Below are positions 1-8,126 of a DNA stretch of 64,000 nucleotides, piece after piece (positions within the stretch are counted from its first letter, which is position 1; each line of letters begins with the position of its first letter). The DNA lies in contig NZ_JAGJEI010000002.1 in the NCBI RefSeq assembly GCF_018100985.1, positions 1 to 64,000 on the forward strand. The letters are read 5' to 3'. Source of the DNA: Pseudoalteromonas sp. MMG007 (GTDB taxonomy: Bacteria; Pseudomonadota; Gammaproteobacteria; Enterobacterales; Alteromonadaceae). The translations under genes were made by a program, and so were the position numbers. Under the pieces are notes generated by a model that did no database searches, had not been told where the DNA came from, and saw only the letters and a list, made by a program, of their open reading frames with translations.

Positions 1-28
1 TGTTTCGAGGAGGAATCAATAAACTCTT

Positions 29-535
29 ATGTTGTATATACTTGGCGGTCTGCCCGCGACAGGCAAAACTGAACTTTCAAAGTATTTATCTTCCTCATTG
101 GGTGCAGTCCATATCCGCATCGACACTATCGAACAAGAATTGAAAAACTGTGGATTTAACAAGTTATATGACGAGGGTTATAAGATTGCTTTTGCTCTCG
201 CGCTAGAGAACCTAAAAAACGGCCTTTCTGTAGTGGCAGACTCAACCAATCCAGTTTTAGAATCTCGTGAAGCGTGGATAAGCGTTGCAAATAAAGCCTC
301 ATCGCCCTTCACAGAAATCGAAGTTATCTGCTCTAATGAAAATGAACACAGAGAGCGCGTCGAAAAAAGGCAAACGGATATTCCTAACCTTTTACTTCCG
401 TCGTGGGAAAGTGTGACTTCAAGGGATTATCATTTGTGGAAAACAGTACGTATTGTCATCGATACAGCGGGAAAAACGCCGGAACAAAGTAAAAAAGAGC
501 TGAGTGAGTTTCTTCGTAGAAGCAATGAAACATAA
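29..535 (+). CDS. P-loop kinase-like / AAA-type ATPase (integron cassette gene)
   Basis: Small 168-residue nucleotide-binding protein. A hydrophobic first strand leads into a Walker A motif GGLPATGKT (residues 6-14). A second strand ends in VVADSTNP (about 68-75), and an Arg-rich segment HRERVEKRQTD (about 108-118) resembles the lid of small kinases of the AAA_33/zeta-toxin type. The substrate cannot be told from the sequence. A purine-rich GAGGAGG lies 15 nt upstream of the ATG, which is rather far. The stop codon lies inside the next attC-like site, the usual layout of an integron cassette, so the gene was probably acquired as one. A toxin role is possible but there is no antitoxin partner in view. 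Confidence 0.8.
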   Translation: MLYILGGLPATGKTELSKYLSSSLGAVHIRIDTIEQELKNCGFNKLYDEGYKIAFALALENLKNGLSVVADSTNPVLESREAWISVANKASSPFTEIEVICSNENEHRERVEKRQTDIPNLLLPSWESVTSRDYHLWKTVRIVIDTAGKTPEQSKKELSEFLRRSNET

Positions 536-637
536 CAACTCAATAAACTCACTTACTTCGTTCGCTGGGACACATACACGCAGGGCGGCTTTGCCATTAT
601 GCCCTACGTGCCTGCGCCCGTTATTGAAAAGTTATGC
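532..637 (+). other. attC-like cassette recombination site 1
   Basis: An imperfect inverted repeat of about 106 bp begins at the stop codon of the preceding gene and ends just before the next gene. The left end reads CATAACAACTCAATAA. The right end TTATTGAAAAGTTATG is its near-complement, with unpaired bases between paired blocks. The inner arms CACGCAGGGC and GCCCTACGTG pair with one mismatch. The right simple site is GTTATGC (631-637), fitting the GTTRRRY-type core where an integron integrase cuts after G. This resembles the long attC sites of Vibrio and Pseudoalteromonas chromosomal integrons. Confidence 0.75.
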
Positions 638-651
638 GTACAAGGAGTGTT

Positions 652-1374
652 ATGAAGCGTTCAGTTGAAATTACGGACAATAGTTTTTTTTCAATATTTT
701 CCGATGCTGTTTTACTTTATGATCTTGCTTCATCGGAAAGTAATGAGCATGTTCGTAGAACTTTATCTACATCTTCCATTTTGTCTGTAAATTATGGGAA
801 GTCCACTGCTGCAAATTCTTTTCTAAAATCTATTGATATAAACTCCAAAATTAGTGCTCAAGTGGATAGATTTTCAACACTAGATAAATTTGATTTTATT
901 CTTCAGTGGCACAAAGGTATTTCTTTGCCGCGAGGTGATAGTGAAACACAAATAGTAAAAAAGTTAATTGAGCAACGTAATCAATTAGTACACCCAAAAG
1001 TAAAAGTAATAAAACAAGATGTAGTAACCTCGCCAGGTGATGATGCTGTCGCTTATTACCATAAAGCAGATGACTCTGATTCTACTGAAAAGTGTAAGAT
1101 TACAAAAATGTCGCTGAACTCATCGAATTACTGCCCAGAAGATTCTCTAATTGCATTAAAGTCTCTTGTTAATTTTTTAAATAAACTCGTAGAGAATTGG
1201 TGGGGAATAGATGTTCCAACTTCGGAAATTTTGTTAATGAGATCTTGGACTGGCTCTATTCAAGCAAATCCTATTATGTATGATCAAAATGAACTCAAAG
1301 TCGTATTAAAACACAACGATACTTTGAATATTAGGTTTGCAGGTTTATATGGCATACTCGAAGAGTACGCATAA
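652..1374 (+). CDS. Protein of unknown function with an RNxxxH (HEPN-like) motif (integron cassette gene)
   Basis: 240-residue soluble protein of no recognised family. The ATG at 652 is chosen because AAGGAG sits 5 nt upstream. An in-frame ATG at 634 lies inside the attC simple site and has no ribosome-binding site. The protein is helix-rich with a conserved-looking block QRNQLVHPKV (residues 108-117), where R109 and H114 fit the Rx4-6H signature of HEPN-fold ribonucleases. The arrangement is only suggestive, since no second HEPN feature could be verified. The stop codon sits in the following attC-like site. The base composition is more AT-rich than the preceding cassette gene, consistent with independent origins of the cassettes. 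Confidence 0.75.
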   Translation: MKRSVEITDNSFFSIFSDAVLLYDLASSESNEHVRRTLSTSSILSVNYGKSTAANSFLKSIDINSKISAQVDRFSTLDKFDFILQWHKGISLPRGDSETQIVKKLIEQRNQLVHPKVKVIKQDVVTSPGDDAVAYYHKADDSDSTEKCKITKMSLNSSNYCPEDSLIALKSLVNFLNKLVENWWGIDVPTSEILLMRSWTGSIQANPIMYDQNELKVVLKHNDTLNIRFAGLYGILEEYA

Positions 1375-1464
1375 CAAGAGAATTAAGCAGGATTAAATAC
1401 AGCGGGCTGTCCGCTTCGCTCCATTTTAGCCCACTATATTTAGCCTCTTATTTAGGCGTTGGTA
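1371..1464 (+). other. attC-like site 2, split at its right end by an IS1111-group element
   Basis: The site starts at the stop codon of the upstream cassette gene (CATAACAAGAG) and runs to a right simple site GTTGGTA (1458-1464). The inner arms AAATACAGCGGGCT (1395-1408) and AGCCCACTATATTT pair with few mismatches. The outer arms around AACAAGAG and CCTCTTATTTAGGCGTT pair imperfectly. The insertion element begins directly after GTT. Joining GTT (1458-1460) to ATGTCTA (3104-3110) gives GTTATGT, nearly identical to the GTTATGC of attC-like site 1, so the element appears to have inserted at the simple site. Confidence 0.65.
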
Positions 1465-1474
1465 TGACTCCCAC
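1464..1474 (+). repeat. Subterminal inverted repeat of the IS1111-group element (end downstream of tnpA)
   Basis: ATGACTCCCAC, the exact inverse of the copy at 3092-3102. It lies 3 bases inside the left boundary. Confidence 0.75.
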
Positions 1475-1848
1475 TATCAAGTTAAGCACACTGATCCTTG
1501 CTTCACTTTTTAAGCCATAATTACTTTGGCTCGAATTAGAGCGAGTTAATACATAGGATGAAGCAAGTAATGTCGTCGGTTATCTTACTGATATGACTAC
1601 AGGCGTCCTGCCTTTCGTGAATCAGCTACGCTGTTCAAAATTGTTCCTGACAATTTTGTCGTTGGTTATTACTATTTCTAGTAACAGAGCAGACCTTACT
1701 TAGTTCGCCCCGTGGCGGTCACCCATGGCACCTGTCTTCAGTCTATGTTCGTGGTTCAATGAAGCGTTAGCTGCATTGCCATCCTAACGCCGTCGGTGGT
1801 TGTGCCACTCCCGATGCTTGATCCTATGCATTAACTCTAATTCGTTTG
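1475..1848 (-). ncRNA. Candidate bridge (seeker) RNA region of the IS1111-group element
   Basis: Non-coding stretch of about 375 nt downstream of the transposase remnant. In IS110-family elements a structured RNA that pairs with donor and target DNA is encoded in the longer non-coding end, which for the IS1111 group is the end after the transposase gene. The stretch has local hairpin potential: CAAAATTGT and ACAATTTTG (1636-1658) form a 9-bp stem with a 5-nt loop. No open reading frame was recognised. The RNA boundaries and guide loops were not resolved. This is a placement by family knowledge plus layout, not a structural match. Confidence 0.4.
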
Positions 1849-3001
1849 TCATGCAGGTACTCTTGCCAATCTAAGTTTTGTATTTACTGGCGTTAGTACC
1901 ACTTCTTTTGCAATTGCCCATATGTATGCAATCATTTCTCGGGCAATGGCGGTGACAACCAGGTTGTAATGTTTCCCTTTGGCTATCATTTTTTTATAGC
2001 GCTTGCAGAGCCTAAGTTGTGCTTTCCACGCAATATCAATAATGTCCTTTGGTAAACCTTCTTGTCGTTTTTGCATATCTGTCGATATATTTGCTGCATA
2101 GTGATAAGTGTGTGTGTCTTCAACTAGAAGGCGCCTCGCTAGGCCGTTTCCGAATTTTGTGATGGCGCCAATATGGCGTTTGCCACCACTCGAGTGCTTA
2201 CTAGGTACAAGTCCAAGATAACTCATTAATTTGCGGGGGGGTCGAAGCGCGATAAATCGCCAAGCTCAGCAACAACGCCGGTGGCGACCAACAAACGAAC
2301 GCCACGCATAGCTTGTATTGCTTTTACTACAGGATAATAACGCCACTGGTGAACATGGTGTGTTAGTTCATTGTCTAGCCGTTCAAGTCGGCTTATTCGT
2401 TCATTAATTGAGTGTAAAAACTCTTGTAAGACGATGTGCTGCGCGGGATGTGGCAACATAAGCTCAGTGAGCCAACGTAAATGTTTTGTGACCAATTTGC
2501 AGTGCCTCTGTAATTAATATTATTGCGAAGCAGCAGTGCCCTTTAATTGATATTTAGCATCTTTTAAATCCTTCATTGCCACTTCGCGTGCGCGAGATAA
2601 ATCACGTACGGCTTCATCTTCAGGCTCGGGAACATAAATAGGTGTTAAATCTTCAGATTTAAGTAATTTAGCGAGCTTAAGTGCATCACGTTTATCGGTT
2701 TTAATCTTCTTACCTGGCTTTTTGGGAATCAGAGAGGGTGCAACCACATAACAGCAATGGCCGAGACTGGTAATTAATCTGTAAATCCAATAACCACATG
2801 GGCCAGCTTCATGAACAAAATGAAGTGTTGCGCCAGGGTATTTGGATTCACACTGAGGAACAAGCTTTTAAACGGCCACTTTGGAAGACGATACTCGGCC
2901 AAGATGAACGGGTTTCGCACCTCTATGTTCTTCAATATAGGCGACTTCATTGAATTCTTATGTGTATCAAGACCGATAAAAAGTATGCTATGTTTATTCA
3001 T
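1849..3001 (-). pseudogene. IS1111-group (IS110-family) transposase pseudogene
   Basis: Remnant of a DEDD (RuvC-like) transposase with a C-terminal transposase_20 domain. Recognisable blocks in order on the minus strand are FIGLDTHKNS (N-terminal catalytic start), [23 protein letters not shown] then [44 protein letters not shown], and YLGLVPSKHSSGG then KFGNGLARRLLVE. They lie in different reading frames. Shifts occur after THKNS (about 2950), before HEAGP (about 2810), after KYQLKG (about 2530), at CAAAAC (about 2484) and in a 7-C run at about 2233. An in-frame TAA follows SKVAV (about 2868). With this many lesions the gene is dead; programmed frameshifting would not explain it. Confidence 0.9.
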
Positions 3002-3091
3002 TTTAGCCTCTGCTGTTTAGCTAATTGACAAACTAAGTATGGCTCTGGCTTAGAATTAAGCTAACCCACGAAAAGCGGAGGCTAACACCGT

Positions 3092-3102
3092 GTGGGAGTC
3101 AT
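3092..3102 (+). repeat. Subterminal inverted repeat of the IS1111-group element (end upstream of tnpA)
   Basis: GTGGGAGTCAT, the exact inverse of the copy at 1464-1474. The base after it is followed by ATGTCTA, which reads as the continuation of the split attC site. Confidence 0.75.
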
Positions 3103-3218
3103 TATGTCTAAATGGCCTCAATCAGTCCCAATTTGAGCTGAATACGTGTCGAAAATATTCAATACTAGGCTTAAGACATAAGCTATCTTTGCTCCAATAA
3201 CTATTGAGGAGATAAGAT

Positions 3219-3680
3219 ATGACTTTACGTGCAAACTACTTGGATCTCGCATCCAAAGCAATGCAGATTCTCATGAATCAGGAAAGCTATTTACGTGAGC
3301 AATTTAGCGTTTCAGAAACAGTGACAACTCAGGTTTGGGAATTGGTTAAAGTGAGAGTGTCCCAGATCAACCAGTGTGCTTTCTGTATCGATATGCACAG
3401 CAAAGATGCGCTGAGTCAGGGTGAAACTCTGGAACGTATACTTGGCTTAAGCGCATGGCGTGATATGCCCCTGTACTCAGAGATAGAACTCGTAGCACTA
3501 GATTGGGCAGAGTATTTGACCGCAGGTAAACCTGCGGACGATGAAAACTATAAGAAAGTGGTACAGGTATTAGGTGAACAAACCGTTGTTGATTTAACCA
3601 TTGCAATTAATGCAATCAACAGCTGGAACCGAATTGCCAAAACATTTAAACCAGAGGTGGGCAGCTATAAATCACAATAA
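3219..3680 (+). CDS. Carboxymuconolactone decarboxylase / AhpD-like family protein
   Basis: 153-residue all-helical protein of the CMD/AhpD superfamily. The redox core is visible as CAFCIDMH (C53, C56, H60), the CxxC-x3-H arrangement of AhpD-like peroxidases. The segment LERILGLSAWRDMPLYSEIE and later VALDWAEYLT follow the usual family layout. It probably acts as a cytoplasmic thiol peroxidase or related reductase; the substrate is unknown. A strong ribosome-binding site GAGGAG is 7 nt before the ATG. It overlaps the following AraC regulator gene by roughly 70 nt, suggesting coupled translation. Both genes lie between the split attC 2 and attC-like site 3, so they may form one two-gene cassette. 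Confidence 0.88.
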   Translation: MTLRANYLDLASKAMQILMNQESYLREQFSVSETVTTQVWELVKVRVSQINQCAFCIDMHSKDALSQGETLERILGLSAWRDMPLYSEIELVALDWAEYLTAGKPADDENYKKVVQVLGEQTVVDLTIAINAINSWNRIAKTFKPEVGSYKSQ

Positions 3681-4437
3681 ATCACTTAAACAAGCATTCA
3701 ACTTTCTGCTGTCTCAACCATCGGGACAACTGTCTGCGTTTGTACAAGGAATATGGTCAGCATCTGTACTTAAATCGGATTCGGTAATGAGGCCACTGTA
3801 TTCTGATGCGGGCAGTGGCATTATTTTTAATCTTGTTGGTGACGTGAAGATTGGGAATGAAGTGCTGCCGGAAGGTGTCATCATGCTTCCGATAAATAAA
3901 CAGACGGAAAACATTGTTCTGGCTTCTGGGGCGCAACTTGCAGGCATCCGCTTCCATCCGGCAATGGGTTATGGTGTATTGGGGCAGCACTATGATAAGC
4001 CAACGTTATTAATTCCAGAACAAGATCAACTGTATAGCCTCTACCAGATTTATTCTGACCTTCGGATGCAAAAAAACAAGGAAGGGCAGGTTGAAGCTCT
4101 GTATATGTGGGCAGAAACTAATCTGGGTTTTACCAATGTGATCCCAGACTCTCTGGAAAAAGCATTGGATTGTATAGCGCAAGACGAAGCACCGGGGCAA
4201 CTCAGCGAAAGTATTGAGTTGAGCCAGCGACAAATCGAGCGAATTTTTAAACATTGGCTGGGAATGACACCCAAACATTATCAGCGCATTTTAAGGGTTA
4301 AAAATGCAATCCGTTTTTTAAGGTTGCATACAAACGTAAATCTGGCGGATGTTTCTCAACAATTCGGATTCAGTGATCAAGCTCATATGACACGAGAGTT
4401 TCGTACTATTGCATGTATAACACCAGGGGAAGTATAA
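3610..4437 (+). CDS. AraC-family transcriptional regulator
   Basis: About 275 residues with a DUF6597-like sensing domain (from the LSAFVQGIW segment, about 40-130) and a C-terminal double helix-turn-helix. The second HTH reads NLADVSQQFGFSDQAHMTREF followed by TPGEV, a typical AraC finish. The start is uncertain: ATG 3610 lies inside the upstream gene and lacks a clear ribosome-binding site, and TTG 3601 or 3634 are alternatives. The reading frame has no Met between 3613 and the first conserved residues, so some overlap with the AhpD-like gene is unavoidable. It likely controls its partner gene or itself; the inducer is unknown. Confidence 0.85.
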   Translation: MQSTAGTELPKHLNQRWAAINHNKSLKQAFNFLLSQPSGQLSAFVQGIWSASVLKSDSVMRPLYSDAGSGIIFNLVGDVKIGNEVLPEGVIMLPINKQTENIVLASGAQLAGIRFHPAMGYGVLGQHYDKPTLLIPEQDQLYSLYQIYSDLRMQKNKEGQVEALYMWAETNLGFTNVIPDSLEKALDCIAQDEAPGQLSESIELSQRQIERIFKHWLGMTPKHYQRILRVKNAIRFLRLHTNVNLADVSQQFGFSDQAHMTREFRTIACITPGEV

Positions 4438-4518
4438 GAATCACTGGCTTTCGGATATTAGTTCAATCGATAAACGTTCTGTAGTTAGCCTAATAAACTT
4501 AAGCCCGAGCCAAGGCTC

Positions 4519-4578
4519 ATTTAACAAGTCAAAGCACTCTGACGCAGAAAAGCTGCGCCGGTGTTTGAGGCGTTGAGG
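4519..4578 (+). other. attC-like cassette recombination site 3
   Basis: Compact 60-bp site. The left core ATTTAAC (4519-4525) fits RYYYAAC exactly, and the right core is GTTGAGG (4572-4578). The outer arms AACAAGTCAAAGCAC and GTGTTTGAGGCGTT pair through TCAAA-CAC with an extra unpaired G, the kind of extrahelical base used for strand choice. The inner arms GACGCAG and CTGCGCC flank a short loop. It lies 82 nt after the AraC stop, so it would end the AhpD-AraC cassette. Confidence 0.65.
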
Positions 4579-4688
4579 CTGTAGAGTTACTTTTTAGGTA
4601 CTTATCCAACTATTTTTTAGTTGATTGCTTTTTAACCTTGAACCCATTCGTTCGCTCGGTAAACTGTCGTAGTACTTTCTTTGGGTGA

Positions 4689-5312
4689 GAAGTCAAGCCT
4701 GACTTATCCGGTCAAAATAAATTAATTCCTATTAATTTCGCTGAGCAAATTTTGCCGGGAACATTTGAGTACGCCCTTTGTTATATCGGCGAAAATAAAC
4801 TCGATTTATCGGGATTTGACGCGTGGTATAATAACGACAAAACGGGCGCTGCTGCGTATCCGCCCTCGGTAATGTTAAAGATTATTTTACTGGGTTATGC
4901 GCATGGGTTTATCAGTAGCCGTCGGATTGCAAAAGCTTGCGAGCATAATATTTTATTTATGAGTGTGTCGGGTAATATCCAGCCGCATTACACATCAATA
5001 GCGGGCTTCGTGGCTAAATTGCATGAACAGATTGAGCCGCTTTTTACGCAAGTGCTGATGATATGTGATGAAGAAGGCTTGATAGGCCGCAATATGTTTG
5101 CCATTGATGGGTGTAAATTAAAATCCAATGCGAGTAAAGAGTGGAGCGGCACATTCGATGAGTTAGGCCGTAAAAAAGCAAAACTAGAACGTGCAAGTAA
5201 ACGCATTATTGCACGCCACCAATCACACGATAGCCTGAGCAAAGAGCTTATAACACAGGATTTAAGACAAAAAGAAAAGCTGGGAAGTCCAAGCTCGATA
5301 AAAGGCAGATAA
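4689..5312 (+). pseudogene. IS1182-type transposase, N-terminal fragment
   Basis: Open frame matching the N-terminal half of IS1182-family DDE transposases (DUF772 region). The segment around AYPPSVMLKIILLGYAHG, then SSRRIAKACEHNILFM, and the first catalytic Asp in NMFAIDGCKL follow the family order. A TGA directly precedes the readable start, and no ATG occurs before the conserved part, so the true start is lost or a TTG is used (4752). The frame ends after about 200 residues in KLGSPSSIKGR, whereas intact members are roughly 450-500 residues, so the rest of the catalytic core is absent. No terminal inverted repeats were found. It marks a scar at the distal edge of the cassette array. Confidence 0.75.
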
Positions 5313-5608
5313 AATCACCGTATTCTTAGCAACGCCGTGATGGTAATCACACCCATTCAGTGCTGTACATAGATGATAAAATAGTAAACAGGCTTAATGA
5401 TATAGTGATAGTTATTATCTGGCACATACTCTGTACAAGGTGAGAAGTTAAGGAAAGTTGAAATCATCTTCCTCAATCAATACCGTGAAAGCTTGTTCGA
5501 TTTCAATTCGTTTAATATTTTAATAAAGTGTTAGTTGTAGCTTAAAACAGCTTCGCCTCAATACCGATGAAGTATCGCTATTGAGGCAAGAAATCCCTAT
5601 GCTATATT
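5313..5608. other. Intergenic stretch with no recognised gene
   Basis: No credible reading frame. It holds a hairpin at 5555-5587 that probably ends the minus-strand gene to the right, and a sequence that no longer resembles transposase. Confidence 0.5.
5555..5587 (-). terminator. Hairpin, probable terminator of the glycosidase gene
   Basis: Arms GCCTCAATA and TATTGAGGC form a 9-bp stem, with ATAC/GTAT able to pair partly inside the loop. On the minus strand it lies about 20 nt after the stop codon of the gene at 5609 and is followed by a weak TTTT run. Confidence 0.5.
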
Positions 5609-7558
5609 TTACAGTGCATCACGCCATGTTAAAACGGCTTTTTGAGATTTAACATCCACCCACACATCAACATATTCATAGGAACGAGTAAATATATAAT
5701 TGTTTTTTACGGGCGCTCCTAAAGGCTCTCCAAGAGGTCGGTTAAATTCAGGAATGTAACTTGTGTCCCATATATTTTGCGCTGCAGGAGTGGCATTAAC
5801 ACCAAGCTGATAACTAAAGAAGGCATTTTCTTCTGCAATAATCAAGAAGATAGCTAATGGGAAATCTACATGTTTTGCCATATATTTTTGCTTTTCTTCA
5901 TAAGTGTCAGGTACTGGTTCATCGGTATCTGGGTTGGTTTGGAAATTAATAATCTTTCCTTGTGCCAATGCTTCACGCATTAGTTGCATGGATAAACTAA
6001 TAGCGTCTGCGGTGGTTTGCGACGGGAAGTCATAGTCTAGTGTATAGTCCCAGCGCTCTAAATACGAGCCATCGAGAATTTCCATAAAAGCTCGGCTTGC
6101 ATTATGACGTTCACCACGCAAGTTATTGCCAATTAATATTTTGTCTTCAGGCAAACTTTCCCAAAGTTGACTGATCATACGCACATAATCACTTACTGGC
6201 TCTTTGTTTACAAACAGTGTATCCACAGCTGCTTTTGGCATTTTATCAATAAAAACACCATCAATGTTGTCATCTGAAGCAACTTCAACAGGAAAATTAA
6301 CCCACCAATCTCTTAGCTCTTTATTGTTTTCGTCATACCAATAATAGAGATCTTTAAATAGGTAAAGCTCACTATTTTCTAATAATTTACTCCAAGATAG
6401 TTTATTTTCTTCATAGTTATTATCACTACTATAACCAGTGTAATGAATTTGAGTGTTCCAATAAAATAAGGTTTTGATATTAGGATTAAGTTGCTTTAAG
6501 CGTGCGGCTGTATCTTTTATGCCTTCGTCAACACTATTAAATCCTGCCTTATTTGCTTTTTCTAACATGACTAGTTGGTAATGATCGGCAATCGATGCAA
6601 TTTGTTCATCGGTATAAGGCGCATGATTACGTACAGCTAACCAACGCGGTACGGTGTCCCACGAGAAATTAGGGAATAATGCTTGTCGGGATTTTTTTTC
6701 AGCGGGATAAACTTCACTGTATGTAGGCCCAGTCCCATGCAAAGATAAATCTGACGCTTCCCATACCGGAGTACTTGTAGGGTTATTGATAGAAAGTGAA
6801 AATTGCATTTCTGCAACACCCCAGGAGCGGCTATCGAATGCATCGCCTGCACCGGTGATAACAAACTCGTCAACGGTATCAAAATGAATATCTGATGTAG
6901 GCGTATTAAAAGATTGCGGATTGAGCCCAGTGCCTTTTCCTAGAATATATTGGTGGGCGTAACCACCATTTGTTTCTAAAAGCTGTACAAAGTTAAAACC
7001 ATTAAAATGTGCTTGGTAGTCATCTACCTTTACTTCGAGATTACTAATTGTAACTCGCAAACTTTGGCCTTCACCTTGTCCTTCGCTGCTATCATTGGCG
7101 ATATCCCATACGCTTTGCTCTGTATTATCAGGATTAATCCAAACATTAACTTCATCGGAAGTACCTAAACGCGTCATCGACGCTTCACCATTAGTACTAC
7201 TGTTAGTAAAGGTACTGTCACTAAACCCTTCAACATTCACATTAAACGATAACGTGTCATTTATGCCGTCATGGTCGAAGTCATCGCCTGTCCATTGAAT
7301 GCTATAGACGAGTGTGTGATCAATGCGAGTAATAGAGCAACTAAGCTCACTCATACTTTGATTAGCTATAATACTGCCGTTATTAATCTTTAATGCTTGG
7401 TGATTACCACCATGACAAGCTTGTGCACTAAAAGAAAACCATGCTTCACTTTGATAGCTGTTGTTATTTTCTTTGTTTGGCGTTATGGCATGACTATTCC
7501 AAGTTGTGATGGCGCTCAGCAGCATTAATAACCTGCAAAAGCGTGTTTGTAGCTTCAT
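5609..7558 (-). CDS. Secreted putative glycoside hydrolase (GHL15-like)
   Basis: 649 residues with an N-terminal signal peptide (about 1-24, ending NSHA). Residues about 35-270 look like a beta-rich accessory or carbohydrate-binding domain. Residues about 290-640 resemble the putative glycosidase family GHL15 (a TIM-barrel fold): RQALFPNFSWDTVPRW, the segment LNPNIKTLFYWNTQ, and the strand-end motif DGVFIDKM typical of such barrels. The catalytic residues are not certain and no substrate is known. An AAAAGGA ribosome-binding site lies 8 nt upstream of the ATG. Its neighbours, a lyase-like lectin protein and a cellulase, place it among secreted polysaccharide-active proteins, although it is a separate transcription unit. 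Confidence 0.75.
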   Translation of the reverse strand: MKLQTRFCRLLMLLSAITTWNSHAITPNKENNNSYQSEAWFSFSAQACHGGNHQALKINNGSIIANQSMSELSCSITRIDHTLVYSIQWTGDDFDHDGINDTLSFNVNVEGFSDSTFTNSSTNGEASMTRLGTSDEVNVWINPDNTEQSVWDIANDSSEGQGEGQSLRVTISNLEVKVDDYQAHFNGFNFVQLLETNGGYAHQYILGKGTGLNPQSFNTPTSDIHFDTVDEFVITGAGDAFDSRSWGVAEMQFSLSINNPTSTPVWEASDLSLHGTGPTYSEVYPAEKKSRQALFPNFSWDTVPRWLAVRNHAPYTDEQIASIADHYQLVMLEKANKAGFNSVDEGIKDTAARLKQLNPNIKTLFYWNTQIHYTGYSSDNNYEENKLSWSKLLENSELYLFKDLYYWYDENNKELRDWWVNFPVEVASDDNIDGVFIDKMPKAAVDTLFVNKEPVSDYVRMISQLWESLPEDKILIGNNLRGERHNASRAFMEILDGSYLERWDYTLDYDFPSQTTADAISLSMQLMREALAQGKIINFQTNPDTDEPVPDTYEEKQKYMAKHVDFPLAIFLIIAEENAFFSYQLGVNATPAAQNIWDTSYIPEFNRPLGEPLGAPVKNNYIFTRSYEYVDVWVDVKSQKAVLTWRDAL

Positions 7559-8126
7559 TGTATTATCCTTTTTGAAATTTTAACTCTTACTTTTCTTATC
7601 TTGTAAAAATGTTTACATTCGCAGCTTTAATACATAAAAATAATATTTAAAGTGTTCTCAACCCTAATTTTCACAGTGAAATAATCTAAGCCTTTCATTT
7701 GAATAGCCGATAGCGGGGAGGAGTAAATAACTATTTTTATATTTGCTTAGTACTATTTTTTTAACGTAGAGATGGTTTTTATTCCTTACTTTGGACCTGA
7801 TTAAGGTAATGAAAAGGTATAGCGAAGTAGACTACTTGTATTCACTTGTTAGAGTGAAGACTTAAACAAAAAGCCACTTTTCTATAATAAATTTGCTCTT
7901 AAATAATGGTGTTTACTGTAAGGTTTGGCATAGACAGTAATTCAAAATTTATAGATATAAGTCAACTTTCTAGCGTAGTGATGGCTATACACATACTTTT
8001 GACCAAACCACAATTGAACGGGATCTACTACTATCAAATATCAAATATCAAATATCAAGTGTAAGCAACTTCACAATCACTCACACTTGTTAATTTTTAT
8101 TATCAATTAATACGATAATTTAAACT
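7559..8126. other. Intergenic region upstream of the glycosidase gene
   Basis: About 570 bp, AT-rich, with no credible gene. It contains a 7-bp tandem repeat at 8032-8059 and two similar 13-mers (TAACGTAGAGATG near 7770 and TAGCGTAGTGATG near 7970) that may be promoter-linked but are too weak to assign. Confidence 0.4.
8032..8059 (+). repeat. Short tandem repeat, TATCAAA x3 plus TATCAAG
   Basis: Three perfect copies of TATCAAA and a fourth with one change. It is in intergenic DNA downstream of the lectin-containing lyase gene. Such heptamer arrays can vary by slippage. Confidence 0.9.

Larger units (their letters stand above)
1461..3103 (-). mobile_element. IS110-family (IS1111-group) insertion sequence in an attC site, decayed
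   Basis: About 1.64 kb element. It is delimited by an 11-bp perfect inverted repeat ATGACTCCCAC (1464-1474) and GTGGGAGTCAT (3092-3102), lying a few bases inside the ends as is typical for IS1111-group elements. It carries one transposase remnant on the minus strand, a short leader of about 100 bp upstream of it, and a long non-coding stretch of about 390 bp downstream. There is no obvious target duplication, as expected for DEDD transposases. The location at the attC simple site matches the behaviour known for the IS1111-attC group. The exact outer ends could shift by 1-3 bases because of TT microhomology. Confidence 0.75.

Noticed and set aside
1849..3001. Four consecutive minus-strand frames in the IS element taken as programmed frameshifting
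   Set aside because: The family normally uses one frame, and here at least five shifts plus an in-frame stop are needed, so decay is the simpler explanation.
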